A stretch of DNA of 64,000 bases from Micromonospora echinospora (GCF_900091495.1 NZ_LT607413.1:1674001-1738000); one strand, 5' to 3'; numbered from the stretch's first letter, positions 32,260-41,160 are shown. Made by a program: numbers and translations. Notes: generated by a model not told the origin, from the letters alone.

Positions 32260-32901
32260 ATGTCCGTCGCCGCAGGTGGTACCACATCAGCCGTACGCCC
32301 GCGTGGTCGCGTCGTCGTCGGATGGGTGGTGGGCGTCGTGGTGGCATGGGGACTCGTCGCCGGGCTGCACCTGTTCGGCCTGAAGCTGGCCAACCTGTGG
32401 CTGTTCGGTCTGCTCCTCACCGGGCTGGGCTGGCTGGTGGCGGTTGCCGTCACCGGGATCGCCCTGGTGGCCCTGTGGCGTCGGGGCCGGTCGGTTCCGG
32501 CGTTGTCGCTGGTGCTGGTCCCCGGGGTGCTGGCCCCGGTGGCGATCGTGGCCGTCGACTGGACGTCAACCTTCGTCCACAGCTTCTACCGCCTCCACCG
32601 GGCCGACTTCCAGGCCGCAGCCGCGCTCGCCGACCAGGTCACGGCCCGGTACGGCGACCGGTACGGCCAGGTGCTGCCGAAGGATCTGGGGCACCTGTCG
32701 TCCAAGGGGCGGGCGGTGCGGATCGGCGCCGAGGGCAGCGGGCCGGCCGGAATCCTCCTGCCGGTTCGGGTCGGCATACCGGATGGCGCGGCCGGCTACG
32801 CGTACTTCGCCGATACGCCGGGCGACACGAGCTTCGACTGCTTCGCGGACCCCTGCCGGGTGCGCTGGTCGCTCGGTGACGGCTGGTACTGGCTGGACTG
32901 A
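32260..32901 (+). CDS. Membrane protein with C-terminal extracytoplasmic domain
   Basis: A 213-residue protein. Three hydrophobic helices (about 15-40, 43-68, 78-100) are followed by a soluble domain with two cysteines (DTSFDCFADPCRVRWSLGDG) and Trp/Tyr-rich end. ATG at 32260 was chosen as it precedes the first helix closely; the longer frame is unlikely. Function unknown. Confidence 0.65.
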   Translation: MSVAAGGTTSAVRPRGRVVVGWVVGVVVAWGLVAGLHLFGLKLANLWLFGLLLTGLGWLVAVAVTGIALVALWRRGRSVPALSLVLVPGVLAPVAIVAVDWTSTFVHSFYRLHRADFQAAAALADQVTARYGDRYGQVLPKDLGHLSSKGRAVRIGAEGSGPAGILLPVRVGIPDGAAGYAYFADTPGDTSFDCFADPCRVRWSLGDGWYWLD

Positions 32902-32997
32902 CCTCCGGAATCGGGAAACCCAGCCGGCTGGCCGGGCTGCGGGACCTAATCGGTTCGCGGCGCACCGCCTGGCCGAACTACGGTGCCAGCCGTGCCC

Positions 32998-33894
32998 ATG
33001 CATGACGACGAGATCCGAGCCAGTGTCGGGCAGGTGCGTCGTCTGGTAGCAGACCAGTGCCCGCAGTGGGCCGGCCTTCCCGTGGTACCCCTGCCCGACG
33101 AGGTCGAGGGCACCGACCACGTACTCTTCCGGCTCGGCGACGAGCTCGCCGCCCGGATGCCCAAGATTGCCGGCGCGGTCGACCAGGCCGATTCCGACGC
33201 GCGGTGGCTGCCCCTGCTGGCCTCCCGCCTGCCGCACCGGATCCCGGTTCCGCTTCACCTGGGCGAGCCGGGCTCGGGGTACCCGTGGCGGTGGACCGTG
33301 GTGCCGTGGATCGCGGGAAGCACGCCTCCCAGGCTCGGCTGCGACGACGTACGCCTGGCCCGCGACCTGGCAGCCTTCGCACGCGCCCTGCACCGGGTGG
33401 ATCCGGGCGGAGGTCCGGCCAAGCCCCCGGGATCCCGGGGGTCGGCGCTGCGCCACGTCGACGACGCCGTTCGCCGGGTGCTGCCCAGGTTGGCCGAGCA
33501 TGACGACGGTTTCGACGTGACGGCGGCCAAGGCGGCCTGGGACGCCTGCCTGGCCGCTCCCGAGTGGCACGGGAACCCGGTATGGATCCACGGTGACCTG
33601 CAACCGGGCAACCTGATCACCGACAGCGGCCGACTGGTCGGGGTCATCGACTTCGGCGCGCTCGGTGTCGGCGATCCGGCACCGGACGTGGCTCCGGCGC
33701 TGTGGACCTTCACGGGCGCGGCGCGGGAAACTTACCGGGAGGCGATCGGGTACGACGACGCGACCTGGCGCCGTGCCTGCGGCTGGGCCCTCGCACCGTC
33801 GCTGACGGGCATCGACTACTACCGGCACACCTTCCCGCGGATGGCCGAGCACGGCCGTCGGATGGTCCGCGCGGTGATCGCCGAACTGGCGTGA
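32998..33894 (+). CDS. Aminoglycoside phosphotransferase-family kinase
   Basis: A 298-residue protein-kinase-like APH enzyme: VWIHGDLQPGNLITDSGRLV (catalytic Asp and Asn) and GVIDFGALGVGDPAPDVAPA (DFG-like metal site). It resembles the common MPH/APH-like kinases of actinomycetes, which may act on antibiotics or other hydroxyl substrates. Starts at GTG 32983 or 32992 are possible; ATG 32998 matches family N-termini. Confidence 0.85.
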   Translation: MHDDEIRASVGQVRRLVADQCPQWAGLPVVPLPDEVEGTDHVLFRLGDELAARMPKIAGAVDQADSDARWLPLLASRLPHRIPVPLHLGEPGSGYPWRWTVVPWIAGSTPPRLGCDDVRLARDLAAFARALHRVDPGGGPAKPPGSRGSALRHVDDAVRRVLPRLAEHDDGFDVTAAKAAWDACLAAPEWHGNPVWIHGDLQPGNLITDSGRLVGVIDFGALGVGDPAPDVAPALWTFTGAARETYREAIGYDDATWRRACGWALAPSLTGIDYYRHTFPRMAEHGRRMVRAVIAELA

Positions 33895-33904
33895 GTGCCG
33901 CTGC

Positions 33905-34196
33905 CGGGTGCGCGGGTTCTGCGCTCCGGTCTCGTTGTTCGTCGCCACCGACCGGGGGACGTTGGTCGGCTACCTGACGGGGTGCCTGGACAGTGCGACC
34001 TTCCCCACCGAGGAGGAGCGCATCGCGACGGCGTTCCGCCGGTACCGGCTGGCTGCTGGAGGAGCATGCTCGGCACATCTTCGACCTCGACGGGGAGTAC
34101 CTGTTGCAGGTCGCCCGGCGTAACGGACGCAGGGAACCAGATCTGGAGCCGGTTTTCACCGGGGGGACGTCCGTTTCTGGTAGCCGTGGCTAGCGG
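33905..34196 (+). pseudogene. Frameshifted gene remnant, GNAT-like N-terminal part
   Basis: One frame encodes SLFVATDRGTLVGYLTGCLD...FRRYRL and a second frame continues with WLLEEHARHIFDLDGEYLLQ, overlapping at about 34050. Joining the frames by a 1-2 base change gives one plausible protein of about 95 residues, so this looks like a decayed or sequencing-frameshifted gene. The first half is GNAT-like; the second half is not assigned. Confidence 0.45.
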
Positions 34197-34879
34197 GTGA
34201 CGAAGCGGACGTGTGGGCGGCGGCGGAGGCGGATCGTCGCCAGCACCGCCACCAGGGCGGTGGCGAGGACGCCGAACAGCACGCCGTGCGCCAGGCCCCG
34301 GGTCAGGTACTCCGACCCGGTGTGGTCGACGGCGTACGTGCCGATCTCCCGGCTGGACCAGAAGGGCAGGAGCCGGGTCATCGCGTCGGCTGGGTCGATC
34401 ATCATCTGCACGCCGACCACGACGAGCAGGAGCAGCGTCCCCTCCAGGTCACGCGGCACGGCCGCGCCGATCAGCAGTCCGAACGGCGCGGCCACGGCGA
34501 CCGTGAGCAGCATCGCCAGCGCGATGGCGCCGAGTCGCACCCGGTCGCCGTGGTCGACCGCGACCAGCGCGAAGAACGGCACGGCGATCGACAGCCCAAG
34601 CGTCCACATCGCCGCCAGCCGGCCGAGGTAGAGGTGGTGGCTCCGGTAGCCGGACAGGCGCAACCGGGGCTCGATCGGCCGGCTGGTGCCGCTGGCGAAG
34701 AGCGCCGCGGTGCTCACCGCCCAGGCGATCCCGAGAAGCAGGAACCGGATCGACTGTCCGACGTAGTCGCCGCGACGGACCAGGTAGAACGCCAGTGGCA
34801 GGGCGAGCAGCAACACGAGTACGCCCCGGCGGCGCAGCATCTCGCGCAGTGCCATCTCGGCGACCGTAACGATCTTCAT
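34190..34879 (-). CDS. ABC transporter permease (ABC-2 like)
   Basis: A 229-residue permease with about six transmembrane helices: it begins MKIVTVAEMALREMLRRRGV and has helices to about residue 215. ATG at 34879 overlaps the ATPase stop (ATGA), so they are translated together. It likely exports an unknown substrate with the adjacent ATPase. Confidence 0.85.
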   Translation of the reverse strand: MKIVTVAEMALREMLRRRGVLVLLLALPLAFYLVRRGDYVGQSIRFLLLGIAWAVSTAALFASGTSRPIEPRLRLSGYRSHHLYLGRLAAMWTLGLSIAVPFFALVAVDHGDRVRLGAIALAMLLTVAVAAPFGLLIGAAVPRDLEGTLLLLVVVGVQMMIDPADAMTRLLPFWSSREIGTYAVDHTGSEYLTRGLAHGVLFGVLATALVAVLATIRLRRRPHVRFVTR

Positions 34880-35694
34880 GCTGCCGCCTCCCGTACGGTC
34901 AGGTCCAGCACCTGGTCGACCTGGTCCAGGTGGCTGAGCAGGTGAGTGACCACGACGATCGCCCGGCCCTCGTCGCGCCATCGCCACACGTGCTGCCAGA
35001 AGTCGAGATACGTGCCCCGGTCGAAGCCCTGGTACGGCTCGTCGAGCAGCAGCACGTCGGGGTCGCCCATCGAGGCCATCACCAGGTTGAGCTTCTGCCG
35101 GGTACCGCCGGACAGGTGCCGGGCCTGCGTTCCGTCCGCCGGATCCCACTGGAGCGCGGCGGCACCGGCTCGGCCCAGCCGCCGCGACCGGCTCCGGTCC
35201 AGGCCCCGGCCGGCACCGACCAGGACGAAGTGCTCGTCGGGCCGGAGGAAGTCGTACGTCCCGGCGTCCTGCGGGCAGTAGCCCAGCACGCCGTCGACCA
35301 CCACCGCTCCCGCATCCGCAGAGAGCAGGCCGGCGCAGACCCGCAGAAACGTGCTCTTGCCGCACCCGTTCGCGCCGACGACTGCCGCCACCTCGCCGGC
35401 GCGTACGGTCAGGTCGACGTCGTGCAGGACGGTGCGGCGGCCGTACCGCTTGGTCACCCCACGCACGTCGAGCCGGACGCGGCCGAGCGGGCGGCGCGGT
35501 GGCCGCCGGGCGGCGAGGCTGTCCGCGACGGCGGCGGCGTAGCCCTGCGGTGTGCCGAAGGCCCGCAGCGCAGGCTGGCCGCTGTCGCGCAGATGTGTGG
35601 CGGCCTCGGCGATGACGTGGCCGATCACGTCCGGGCCGAGCTGGTGCCGGACCAACTCCTGGCCGAGCGCGTGCAACCAACTGTCGTTGTTCAC
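34876..35694 (-). CDS. ABC transporter ATP-binding protein with N-terminal helical extension
   Basis: A 272-residue protein. Residues 1-65 form a helical domain (LHALGQELVRHQLGPDVIGH ... ALRAFGTPQGYAAAVADSLA) like the HAAS/permease-prefix domains found with PadR-controlled transporters. The ATPase follows: Walker A VVGANGCGKST, signature LSGGTRQKLNL, Walker B VLLLDEPYQGFD and switch His in VVVTHLLSH. GTG at 35694 overlaps the PadR stop. Fusion of this prefix to the ATPase rather than to the permease is uncommon. Confidence 0.9.
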   Translation of the reverse strand: MNNDSWLHALGQELVRHQLGPDVIGHVIAEAATHLRDSGQPALRAFGTPQGYAAAVADSLAARRPPRRPLGRVRLDVRGVTKRYGRRTVLHDVDLTVRAGEVAAVVGANGCGKSTFLRVCAGLLSADAGAVVVDGVLGYCPQDAGTYDFLRPDEHFVLVGAGRGLDRSRSRRLGRAGAAALQWDPADGTQARHLSGGTRQKLNLVMASMGDPDVLLLDEPYQGFDRGTYLDFWQHVWRWRDEGRAIVVVTHLLSHLDQVDQVLDLTVREAAA

Positions 35695-36026
35695 GGCAGT
35701 CCCTCCCGGAAGATGGCGTCCACCCGGCCGGCGAACGCGGTCCAGTCGGCGGCCAGCCGGCGCACGGTCTGCTCGCCGGATGGCGTGAGGCGGTAGTACT
35801 TGCGCGCCGGGCCGGTCTCGCCCTCGCGCCATTCGGCGGTGATCAGCCCGGAGCGCTGCAACCGCAGCAGCACCGGGTAGAGCGTGCCGCCCTGGATCTG
35901 CCCCAATCCGGCCTGGTCGAGCGCCTGCGCCAACTCGTAGCCGTAGGACTCCCGCCGGCCCAGCAGCGCCAACACACAGACATCGAGGATGCCGCACAGC
36001 CACTGCCCCCGCCGGTCGTGATCCAC
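35691..36026 (-). CDS. PadR family transcriptional regulator
   Basis: A 111-residue repressor: LCGILDVCVLALLGRRESYG, GYELAQALDQAGLGQIQGGT, LYPVLLRLQRSGLITAEWRE and a wing/C-terminal YYRLTPSGEQTVRRLAADW. GTG at 36026 (VDHDRRGQ). It is the first gene of the PadR-ATPase-permease operon and probably represses it until a ligand binds. Confidence 0.92.
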   Translation of the reverse strand: MDHDRRGQWLCGILDVCVLALLGRRESYGYELAQALDQAGLGQIQGGTLYPVLLRLQRSGLITAEWREGETGPARKYYRLTPSGEQTVRRLAADWTAFAGRVDAIFREGLP

Positions 36027-36045
36027 GGGCGACAAGGTAGCACAG

Positions 36046-36057
36046 CTATCTAGATAG
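36046..36057. promoter_or_regulatory. Palindrome CTATCTAGATAG, likely PadR operator
   Basis: A perfect 12-bp palindrome, AT-rich in a GC-rich setting, 20 bp upstream of the PadR start. Its position fits an autoregulatory operator overlapping the promoter. Binding by PadR is inferred. Confidence 0.55.
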
Positions 36058-36114
36058 AGCCGCCACCTAGCAAGAAGGCATTCGTCCCACCGCCGGCGGC
36101 ACGGGGGCACGAAG

Positions 36115-36159
36115 AAGGCCCAGGTCATGATCGGCGATCAAGCCGGTGACCTGGGCCTT
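36115..36159 (-). terminator. Terminator after tRNA-Thr
   Basis: aaggcccaggtca (36115-36127) and tgacctgggcctt (36147-36159) pair perfectly over 13 bp with a 19-base loop. The hairpin begins 6 bases past the CCA end of the tRNA gene on the same strand. Confidence 0.8.
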
Positions 36160-36164
36160 TCCTA

Positions 36165-36241
36165 TGGAGCCGCCTGACGGAATCGAACCGTCGACCTACG
36201 CATTACGAGTGCGTCGCTCTAGCCGACTGAGCTAAGGCGGC
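36165..36241 (-). tRNA. tRNA-Thr (anticodon CGT)
   Basis: The minus strand folds into a full cloverleaf: acceptor GCCGCCT/AGGCGGC, D-loop AGCTCAGTCGGCTAGAGC, anticodon stem ACGCA/TGCGT with loop CTCGTAA (anticodon CGT, reading ACG), TψC arm GGTTCGATTCC, discriminator T and an encoded CCA. The last three bases (36165-36167) are the CCA. Confidence 0.95.
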
Positions 36242-36338
36242 AACGATCGTCAAGTGTACGGCACGTACCCCGCCCGGGTCTCCCGGGATCCCCCGTCGCC
36301 GTCCCCGCCGAGCCGACGGTCGCCCTTCGCCGGGTGGA

Positions 36339-36398
36339 GGTGGTTGCAGGGGTCCCCTGCTACGCAAAAAGCGGTAGCAGGGGACCCCTGCTACCACC
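36339..36398. repeat. REP-like palindrome, family 1 copy 3
   Basis: The arms 36339-36365 and 36371-36398 pair over about 27 bases with two irregularities and a 5-base loop (aaaaa). This is the most complete copy of the family, sharing loop and arms with 13187-13246 and 23985-24038. It sits between the tRNA and the metallophosphoesterase gene. Confidence 0.9.
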
Positions 36399-36496
36399 CA
36401 ACCCGCACGGGTGGTCAGCCGGCGAATCGGGCAAGGTTGGCCGAAGCGTCCACCAGCAGACAGCGGTACCCATCCGGGCCGGATACGCTCCGCGGC

Positions 36497-38236
36497 GTGA
36501 GTGACGACCGCCCCTCGCCCACCACCCCGCCGGAGGCGACCAGCTCCGACGAGGGTCACCCCCGCCGCCCGCGCAGCACCGAGCCCCGCGAACTGGGGTT
36601 CACTCCGCGCCGGGCGGTGCCGTGGCTCGCGCCGCTCCTGCTCATCAGCACCGGCATCCGTACGCTGCTCGCGATGTTCTTCGGGGCGTACCTCGACAAG
36701 CGGGAGTTGCAGAACGCCTTCGGGGACGGGGTGTTCCGCCAGGTCGGGCCGGACGGCGGGCTCTGGCTGGACTACGTCGCCGACCTGGGCGACGGGTTCG
36801 ACGCCACGTACTCGGTGGCGTACCTGATCGCCCAGCCCGAACTGGACGTCGACGGGCACCGGCTACCCCGGGCGCAGACCCTGGTCATGGGTGGCGACCA
36901 GGTCTACCCGTCGGCCGGGTACGAGGCCTACGAGGACCGCTGCAAGGGGCCGTACCAGGCGGCGTTGCCGCTGGCCACGCCGGGCGGACCGACGCTGTTC
37001 GCGGTGCCCGGCAACCACGACTGGTACGACGGCCTGACCGCGTTCCTGCGGCTGTTCGTCCGTTCCCGGGACCAGTACTTCGGCGGCTGGCGCACCGAGC
37101 AGTCCCGCTCCTACTTCGCGGTCGAGCTGCCCGCCGACTGGTGGCTGTTCGGGCTCGACGACCAGTCCGGGTCGTACCTGGACGATCCGCAGCTCACCTA
37201 CTTCGAGACGGCCGCCGCGCGGCTCGGCCCGCAGTCGCGGGTGATCCTGGCGGTGCCGGCGCCGACCTGGGTGCGGGCCGTGGACACCCCCACCGCGTAC
37301 GACTCGCTCGACTACTTCATCCGTACGGTCGTCGCGCCGACCGGGGCGACGGTACGACTGGTGGTCACCGGCGACCTGCACCACTACGCCCGCTACGCGG
37401 GACCGGACCGGCACCTGGTCACCTGTGGCGGCGGTGGGGCGTACCTCTACCCCACGCACAAGCTCCCGGAGCAGATCGAGGTGCCGCCGCGCGACACGCT
37501 CGCCCGGCGGGCCAGCCGTTCCGAGCCGTACGACCTGGCGGGCCGCTACCCCGAGGCGGCCCGCTCCCGACGGTACGGCTGGGGGATCTTCCAGCGGCTG
37601 CCGTTCCGCAATCCCGGTTTCACCGCGCTGCTCGGCACCCTGCACACCCTGCTGATGCTGGCGATGGCCGGAGTGGCGGCGAACCGGGCGGACAGCGCCG
37701 AGCAGCGGCTGTTCAGCGTGCCGCTGATCGCGATGCTGCTGGTGACGGTCCTCGGGGCCGGCCTCTTCGCCAAGCCGCCCAGCGCGAGCGGCAAGCGACA
37801 CTCCCGGCACTGGATCCTCGGCATCACGCACGGGCTGGCGCACGTCGCGCTCGCCGCCGGGGGCACCTGGCTCTGGTTGGCGCTGCCGTTCCACGACTGG
37901 CCGTGGCCGATGCCGGTGGTCGCCGCCGCAGTGCTCTACGGACCGGTGATCGGCTTCGTGGCGAGCGAACTGACCGCGGCGTACCTGCTGGTCGCGTCGG
38001 GCTTCGGGGTGAACGTGAACGAACTCTTCGCCGGTCAGGGCATCGAGGACGCCAAGTCGTTCCTGCGCCTGCGGATCGATCCGGACGGCACCCTGACGAT
38101 CTACCCGATCGCCGTGGACCGGGTCTCCCGACGCTGGCAGGTCAACCCGGATCAGTCCCGCACCGCCTCCTGGCTCACCCCGCAGGCTCCCCTCACGCCC
38201 CGCCTGGCCGAGCCCCCGGTGGTCCTGCGTCCCTGA
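36497..38236 (+). CDS. Membrane-associated metallophosphoesterase
   Basis: A 579-residue protein. One possible helix (about 42-62), then a calcineurin-like phosphoesterase fold: GGDQVYP, PGNHDWYDGL and TGDLHHYARY supply metal-binding Asp, Asn and His. Residues about 375-520 hold about four or five transmembrane helices, and a soluble tail follows. GTG at 36497 was chosen over a longer frame that crosses the REP palindrome. Substrate unknown. Confidence 0.85.
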   Translation: MSDDRPSPTTPPEATSSDEGHPRRPRSTEPRELGFTPRRAVPWLAPLLLISTGIRTLLAMFFGAYLDKRELQNAFGDGVFRQVGPDGGLWLDYVADLGDGFDATYSVAYLIAQPELDVDGHRLPRAQTLVMGGDQVYPSAGYEAYEDRCKGPYQAALPLATPGGPTLFAVPGNHDWYDGLTAFLRLFVRSRDQYFGGWRTEQSRSYFAVELPADWWLFGLDDQSGSYLDDPQLTYFETAAARLGPQSRVILAVPAPTWVRAVDTPTAYDSLDYFIRTVVAPTGATVRLVVTGDLHHYARYAGPDRHLVTCGGGGAYLYPTHKLPEQIEVPPRDTLARRASRSEPYDLAGRYPEAARSRRYGWGIFQRLPFRNPGFTALLGTLHTLLMLAMAGVAANRADSAEQRLFSVPLIAMLLVTVLGAGLFAKPPSASGKRHSRHWILGITHGLAHVALAAGGTWLWLALPFHDWPWPMPVVAAAVLYGPVIGFVASELTAAYLLVASGFGVNVNELFAGQGIEDAKSFLRLRIDPDGTLTIYPIAVDRVSRRWQVNPDQSRTASWLTPQAPLTPRLAEPPVVLRP

Positions 38237-38317
38237 CCCGCCGGTCCGTCCACCGCATGCTGTGGCCGGCCGCCGTGCCGTCGCCCGCCGGGGTCGGCCC
38301 GCGACGAGGCGCGCTGA

Positions 38318-39178
38318 TCATCGCGCGGCACCCTCCGGGCCGGACCGGTCACGGCTCTCGTAGGCGCGGCGGGAGCCGCAGACGTCGGCGCGGGAGCACA
38401 TGGAGCGCGACCCGTCGGCCTCCAGGCGGACGGTCACCGCGTCTCTCGGGACGCTGTGCCCGACCACGCGGCCCTCCCCTTCCGGCGTGGTGACGCGGGT
38501 GCCGATCGCCGGGGCGGACTCCTGGAACCTGGCGTACAGCGGATGTTCGTACTTCAGGCAGCACATCAGCCGGCCACACGCTCCGGAGATGCGCAGTGGG
38601 TTCAGTGGCAGGTCCTGGTCCTTCGCCATCCGGATGGTCACCGGCTCGAAGTCGTTGAGGAACGTGGCGCAGCACAGGTCCCGGCCGCAGGAGCCGATCC
38701 CGCCCTGCACCCGGGCCGAGTCGCGGGCGGAGAGCTGGCGCAGCTCGACCCGGCAGTGCAGGGTCGCGCCGAGGTCACGGACCAGGGACCGGAAGTCCAC
38801 CCGGTGCGGCGCGGTGAAGTAGATGGTGGTCCGACCGTTGCCGCCGACCTCGACACCGGGGACGTGGTCCACGGCGACCACCTTCATCGGCAGGCCGTGC
38901 TCGCGGATCAGCCGTTTCGAGGCGACCTTCGCCTCGGCCTTGCGCTGGCGCAGCAGTTCGTCGCGGCGCAGGTCCTCGTCGGCGGCGAGGCCGGCGAGCT
39001 TGGGGAAGCCGTCGGTGTCCTCGCTGACCCACTGGGGTGCCCAGACGCACTCGGCCACCTCGGGGCCGTCGTCGGTGGGCACCAGCACGCGGTCGCCCAC
39101 CTGCGGGCGGAACTCGCCTGGGTCGAGGTAGTAGAGGCGGCCGTACCGGTTGAAGCTGACCGCGCAGAGCATCCCCAT
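38318..39178 (-). CDS. PSP1 domain protein (RicT/YaaT-like)
   Basis: A 286-residue protein of the PSP1 C-terminal family: AVSFNRYGRLYYLDPGEF, RTTIYFTAPHRVDFRSLVRD, and cysteines in GGIGSCGRDLCCATF and SGACGRLMCCLKYEH typical of RicT, where they bind an iron-sulfur cluster in a complex affecting RNA processing. In actinobacteria its role is not established. It lies near holB and tmk, the common position for this gene. Confidence 0.88.
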   Translation of the reverse strand: MGMLCAVSFNRYGRLYYLDPGEFRPQVGDRVLVPTDDGPEVAECVWAPQWVSEDTDGFPKLAGLAADEDLRRDELLRQRKAEAKVASKRLIREHGLPMKVVAVDHVPGVEVGGNGRTTIYFTAPHRVDFRSLVRDLGATLHCRVELRQLSARDSARVQGGIGSCGRDLCCATFLNDFEPVTIRMAKDQDLPLNPLRISGACGRLMCCLKYEHPLYARFQESAPAIGTRVTTPEGEGRVVGHSVPRDAVTVRLEADGSRSMCSRADVCGSRRAYESRDRSGPEGAAR

Positions 39179-39260
39179 GCCCTCACCCTACGACCAAGTG
39201 ACGGTCCCCACCCACCCCGGAGTCGTCACCCGGTCACCCCTCGCAGCCATCGACCGTCGG

Positions 39261-40058
39261 CTAATCGTCCCGCCACCGGACGCGGAGCGGCTCCGACGTG
39301 GCGGGGCCGGTCGGCCGGGGCCGCCAGGGCACCTCGGCGAGGCTCGGCGCCCACTGACGCAACAGGGTCTCCGCCCCGTCGTACGCGACGGCGAGGACGG
39401 CCAGGACCCGGGCGGCGATCTCGGCGGCGGCACGGGCGGAGGCACCCGCGCCGGGGCCGCCCGCAGCGGCTCCGGGTGCCCCACCGGGCCCGGCCGGGGT
39501 GGGTACGCCGCCGGTCCGGGCCGGGCCGGCGGGGTCGCCGGGCCAGGGCGGGACGGTCGACACGGGAACGGTCGCGCCGACCCGGGGCGGGGTGGCGGCC
39601 ACCACGGTCACCGCCTCGGCGGACCCGAGCACGTCGGCGAGGGCACGGGCCAGCGCCAGGCGGCTGCGCTCGGCCCAGTCGGCGAGCGCGTCAGCGTAGC
39701 CGGCGGTCGATTCGAGCCGGCCGACCAGGCTGTCCGGTCCCTCGTCGAGATGCCGCAGCAGCCCCGCCCGCGCCTGCCCGTACGCGGTGGCGGCCGGACC
39801 GGACCAGGCGGCCTGGTCGGTCAGCGCGGCGCAGGCGTCGTCGTAGTCGCGAACGAGCTGGCGCACCGTGCGACCGGCGCCGGCCAGCGGGGGCGGACGC
39901 AGGTCGAGGAAGGCCCGGACGGCCTCGCCCGGCAGGGCCTGCATCCGGCGCAGCAGCGGCCAGACCGGGTGTCCCTCCGGCACCCCGGAGGCGAGCAGCG
40001 TGTCCACCCGGCCGAGCAGGTCCAGGCCGGGTTCGGCGAGTCGGTCGAGCAGGTCCAT
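39261..40058 (-). CDS. WXG100-like protein of unknown function
   Basis: A 265-residue protein. The helical part contains AAWSGPAATAYGQARAGLLR, resembling a WXG-type helical hairpin (W-x-G) of ESX-related proteins. Then comes a Pro/Gly/Ala-rich linker (about 165-210) and a C-terminal helix. Its ATG overlaps the stop of the preceding gene (TGATG). Secretion by a type VII system is inferred only from the fold. Confidence 0.6.
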   Translation of the reverse strand: MDLLDRLAEPGLDLLGRVDTLLASGVPEGHPVWPLLRRMQALPGEAVRAFLDLRPPPLAGAGRTVRQLVRDYDDACAALTDQAAWSGPAATAYGQARAGLLRHLDEGPDSLVGRLESTAGYADALADWAERSRLALARALADVLGSAEAVTVVAATPPRVGATVPVSTVPPWPGDPAGPARTGGVPTPAGPGGAPGAAAGGPGAGASARAAAEIAARVLAVLAVAYDGAETLLRQWAPSLAEVPWRPRPTGPATSEPLRVRWRDD

Positions 40059-40690
40059 CAGCCGTCACCCGACCGGGGACGGGGCACCCGGGGCGGGAGG
40101 TCGGCGGTGAACGGGAAGCCCGATCCGGCCGGGACGGTGTCCACCCCCGCCCGGAAGCCCGCCGCGTGCAGCGGGGCAGCGGTCGGGGCGGCACCGAACC
40201 ACGGGTCGTCGGCCACGTCACGCGCGGGAACGGCAGGCCGGGACCAGGCGTCGGCGACGTCGCGCGCGGGAACGGCGGGCCGGGACCACGGGTCGGCGAC
40301 GTCACGCGCGGGAACGGCAGGCCGGGACCACGGGTCGGCGACGTCGGGCGCGGCGGGCCGGGACCAGGCGTCGGTGTGCCGGTCGGGGGTGTGGGCCGCG
40401 AGGCGGTGCCGGGCGGCGGCGTCGGTGTCGGCGTACCGGTCGGCGGCGTCGCGGATCGCGGACGCGGCGGCGGCGAGCCGGGCGGCGGCGGCCCGCGCCT
40501 CCCGGGCCCGGTTGTCGGTGGCGGTGACCCACTGTCGGTGCAGGGCCCGGCCGAGGTCACCGGGACGGCCGGGCCCGTCGGCGCCGAAGGCGGTCGGGGC
40601 CGGGCCGGCGACGGTCGCCGCGTGGGCGACGGCGGCCAGCGTGGCGCTCGCCTCGTCGAGGCGGGCGGCCAGGGCGTACAGGCTCTCCAT
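40058..40690 (-). CDS. EspC-like protein with tandem repeat region
   Basis: A 210-residue protein. An N-terminal helical domain (about 1-95) ends in IRDAADRYADTDAAARHRLA, the Y-x-x-T-D-x-A-x pattern of EspC/ESX-secreted proteins. Residues about 105-160 are four tandem copies of DPWSRPAVPARDVA (12-14 residues each). The downstream WXG-like and upstream YbaB-like genes overlap or abut it, forming one operon. Confidence 0.65.
   Translation of the reverse strand: MESLYALAARLDEASATLAAVAHAATVAGPAPTAFGADGPGRPGDLGRALHRQWVTATDNRAREARAAAARLAAAASAIRDAADRYADTDAAARHRLAAHTPDRHTDAWSRPAAPDVADPWSRPAVPARDVADPWSRPAVPARDVADAWSRPAVPARDVADDPWFGAAPTAAPLHAAGFRAGVDTVPAGSGFPFTADLPPRVPRPRSGDG
40211..40372 (-). repeat. 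42-bp tandem repeat coding for the DPWSRPAVPARDVA units
   Basis: Three 42-bp units (40211-40252, 40253-40294, 40295-40336) and one 36-bp unit (40337-40372) are nearly identical at DNA level, so the expansion is recent. Confidence 0.9.
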
Positions 40691-40691
40691 C

Positions 40692-41021
40692 TCAGGCCCC
40701 CGCCAGCGGTCGGTACGCGGCGAACGTCTCGTTGTGCAGCTTCTCCCGCGCCCACTGCGCCGCGTCGGCCGCCGCGGTGACCGCCGCCTGCACCGAGTTG
40801 GCGACGTCCCGGGGGTGGCGGTTGTGCAGCGGGCCGAGAAAACGGACGTCGGTGATCGTGCCGGCGGCGGTGACCACCACCTCGACTAGTCCGTCGGGGG
40901 AGCGGACGGTGACCTGGACGCCCGCGACCGCCGCGTCGAACTCGGCCTGGAGGGACTCGATCCGGCGGTACCGCCGGACGGCCTCCTCGATCCAGGCTTC
41001 GTCGATCTCCCCCCGCGGCAT
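40692..41021 (-). CDS. YbaB/EbfC family DNA-binding-like protein
   Basis: A 109-residue protein with the YbaB fold pattern: helical IEEAVRRYRRIESLQAEFDA, strands VQVTVRSPDGLVEVVVTAAG, and a helical C-terminus. ATG at 41021 follows GGGAGGAG. It is shorter and more divergent than nucleoid YbaB and heads the operon with the EspC-like and WXG-like genes, an arrangement seen for ESX-related YbaB paralogues. Confidence 0.75.
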   Translation of the reverse strand: MPRGEIDEAWIEEAVRRYRRIESLQAEFDAAVAGVQVTVRSPDGLVEVVVTAAGTITDVRFLGPLHNRHPRDVANSVQAAVTAAADAAQWAREKLHNETFAAYRPLAGA

Positions 41022-41160
41022 GGGCGGACTCCTCCCGCAAGCGGTGTCACTGAGGGTGCCGTCGCCGTCACCACGGCACAGGGACCGTACCGCAATCAAT
41101 CGACACTGTCGATGGCCCGGGGAGCAGGGGAAGTGCCGGTCGAGCGGTACCGGATGGGGC

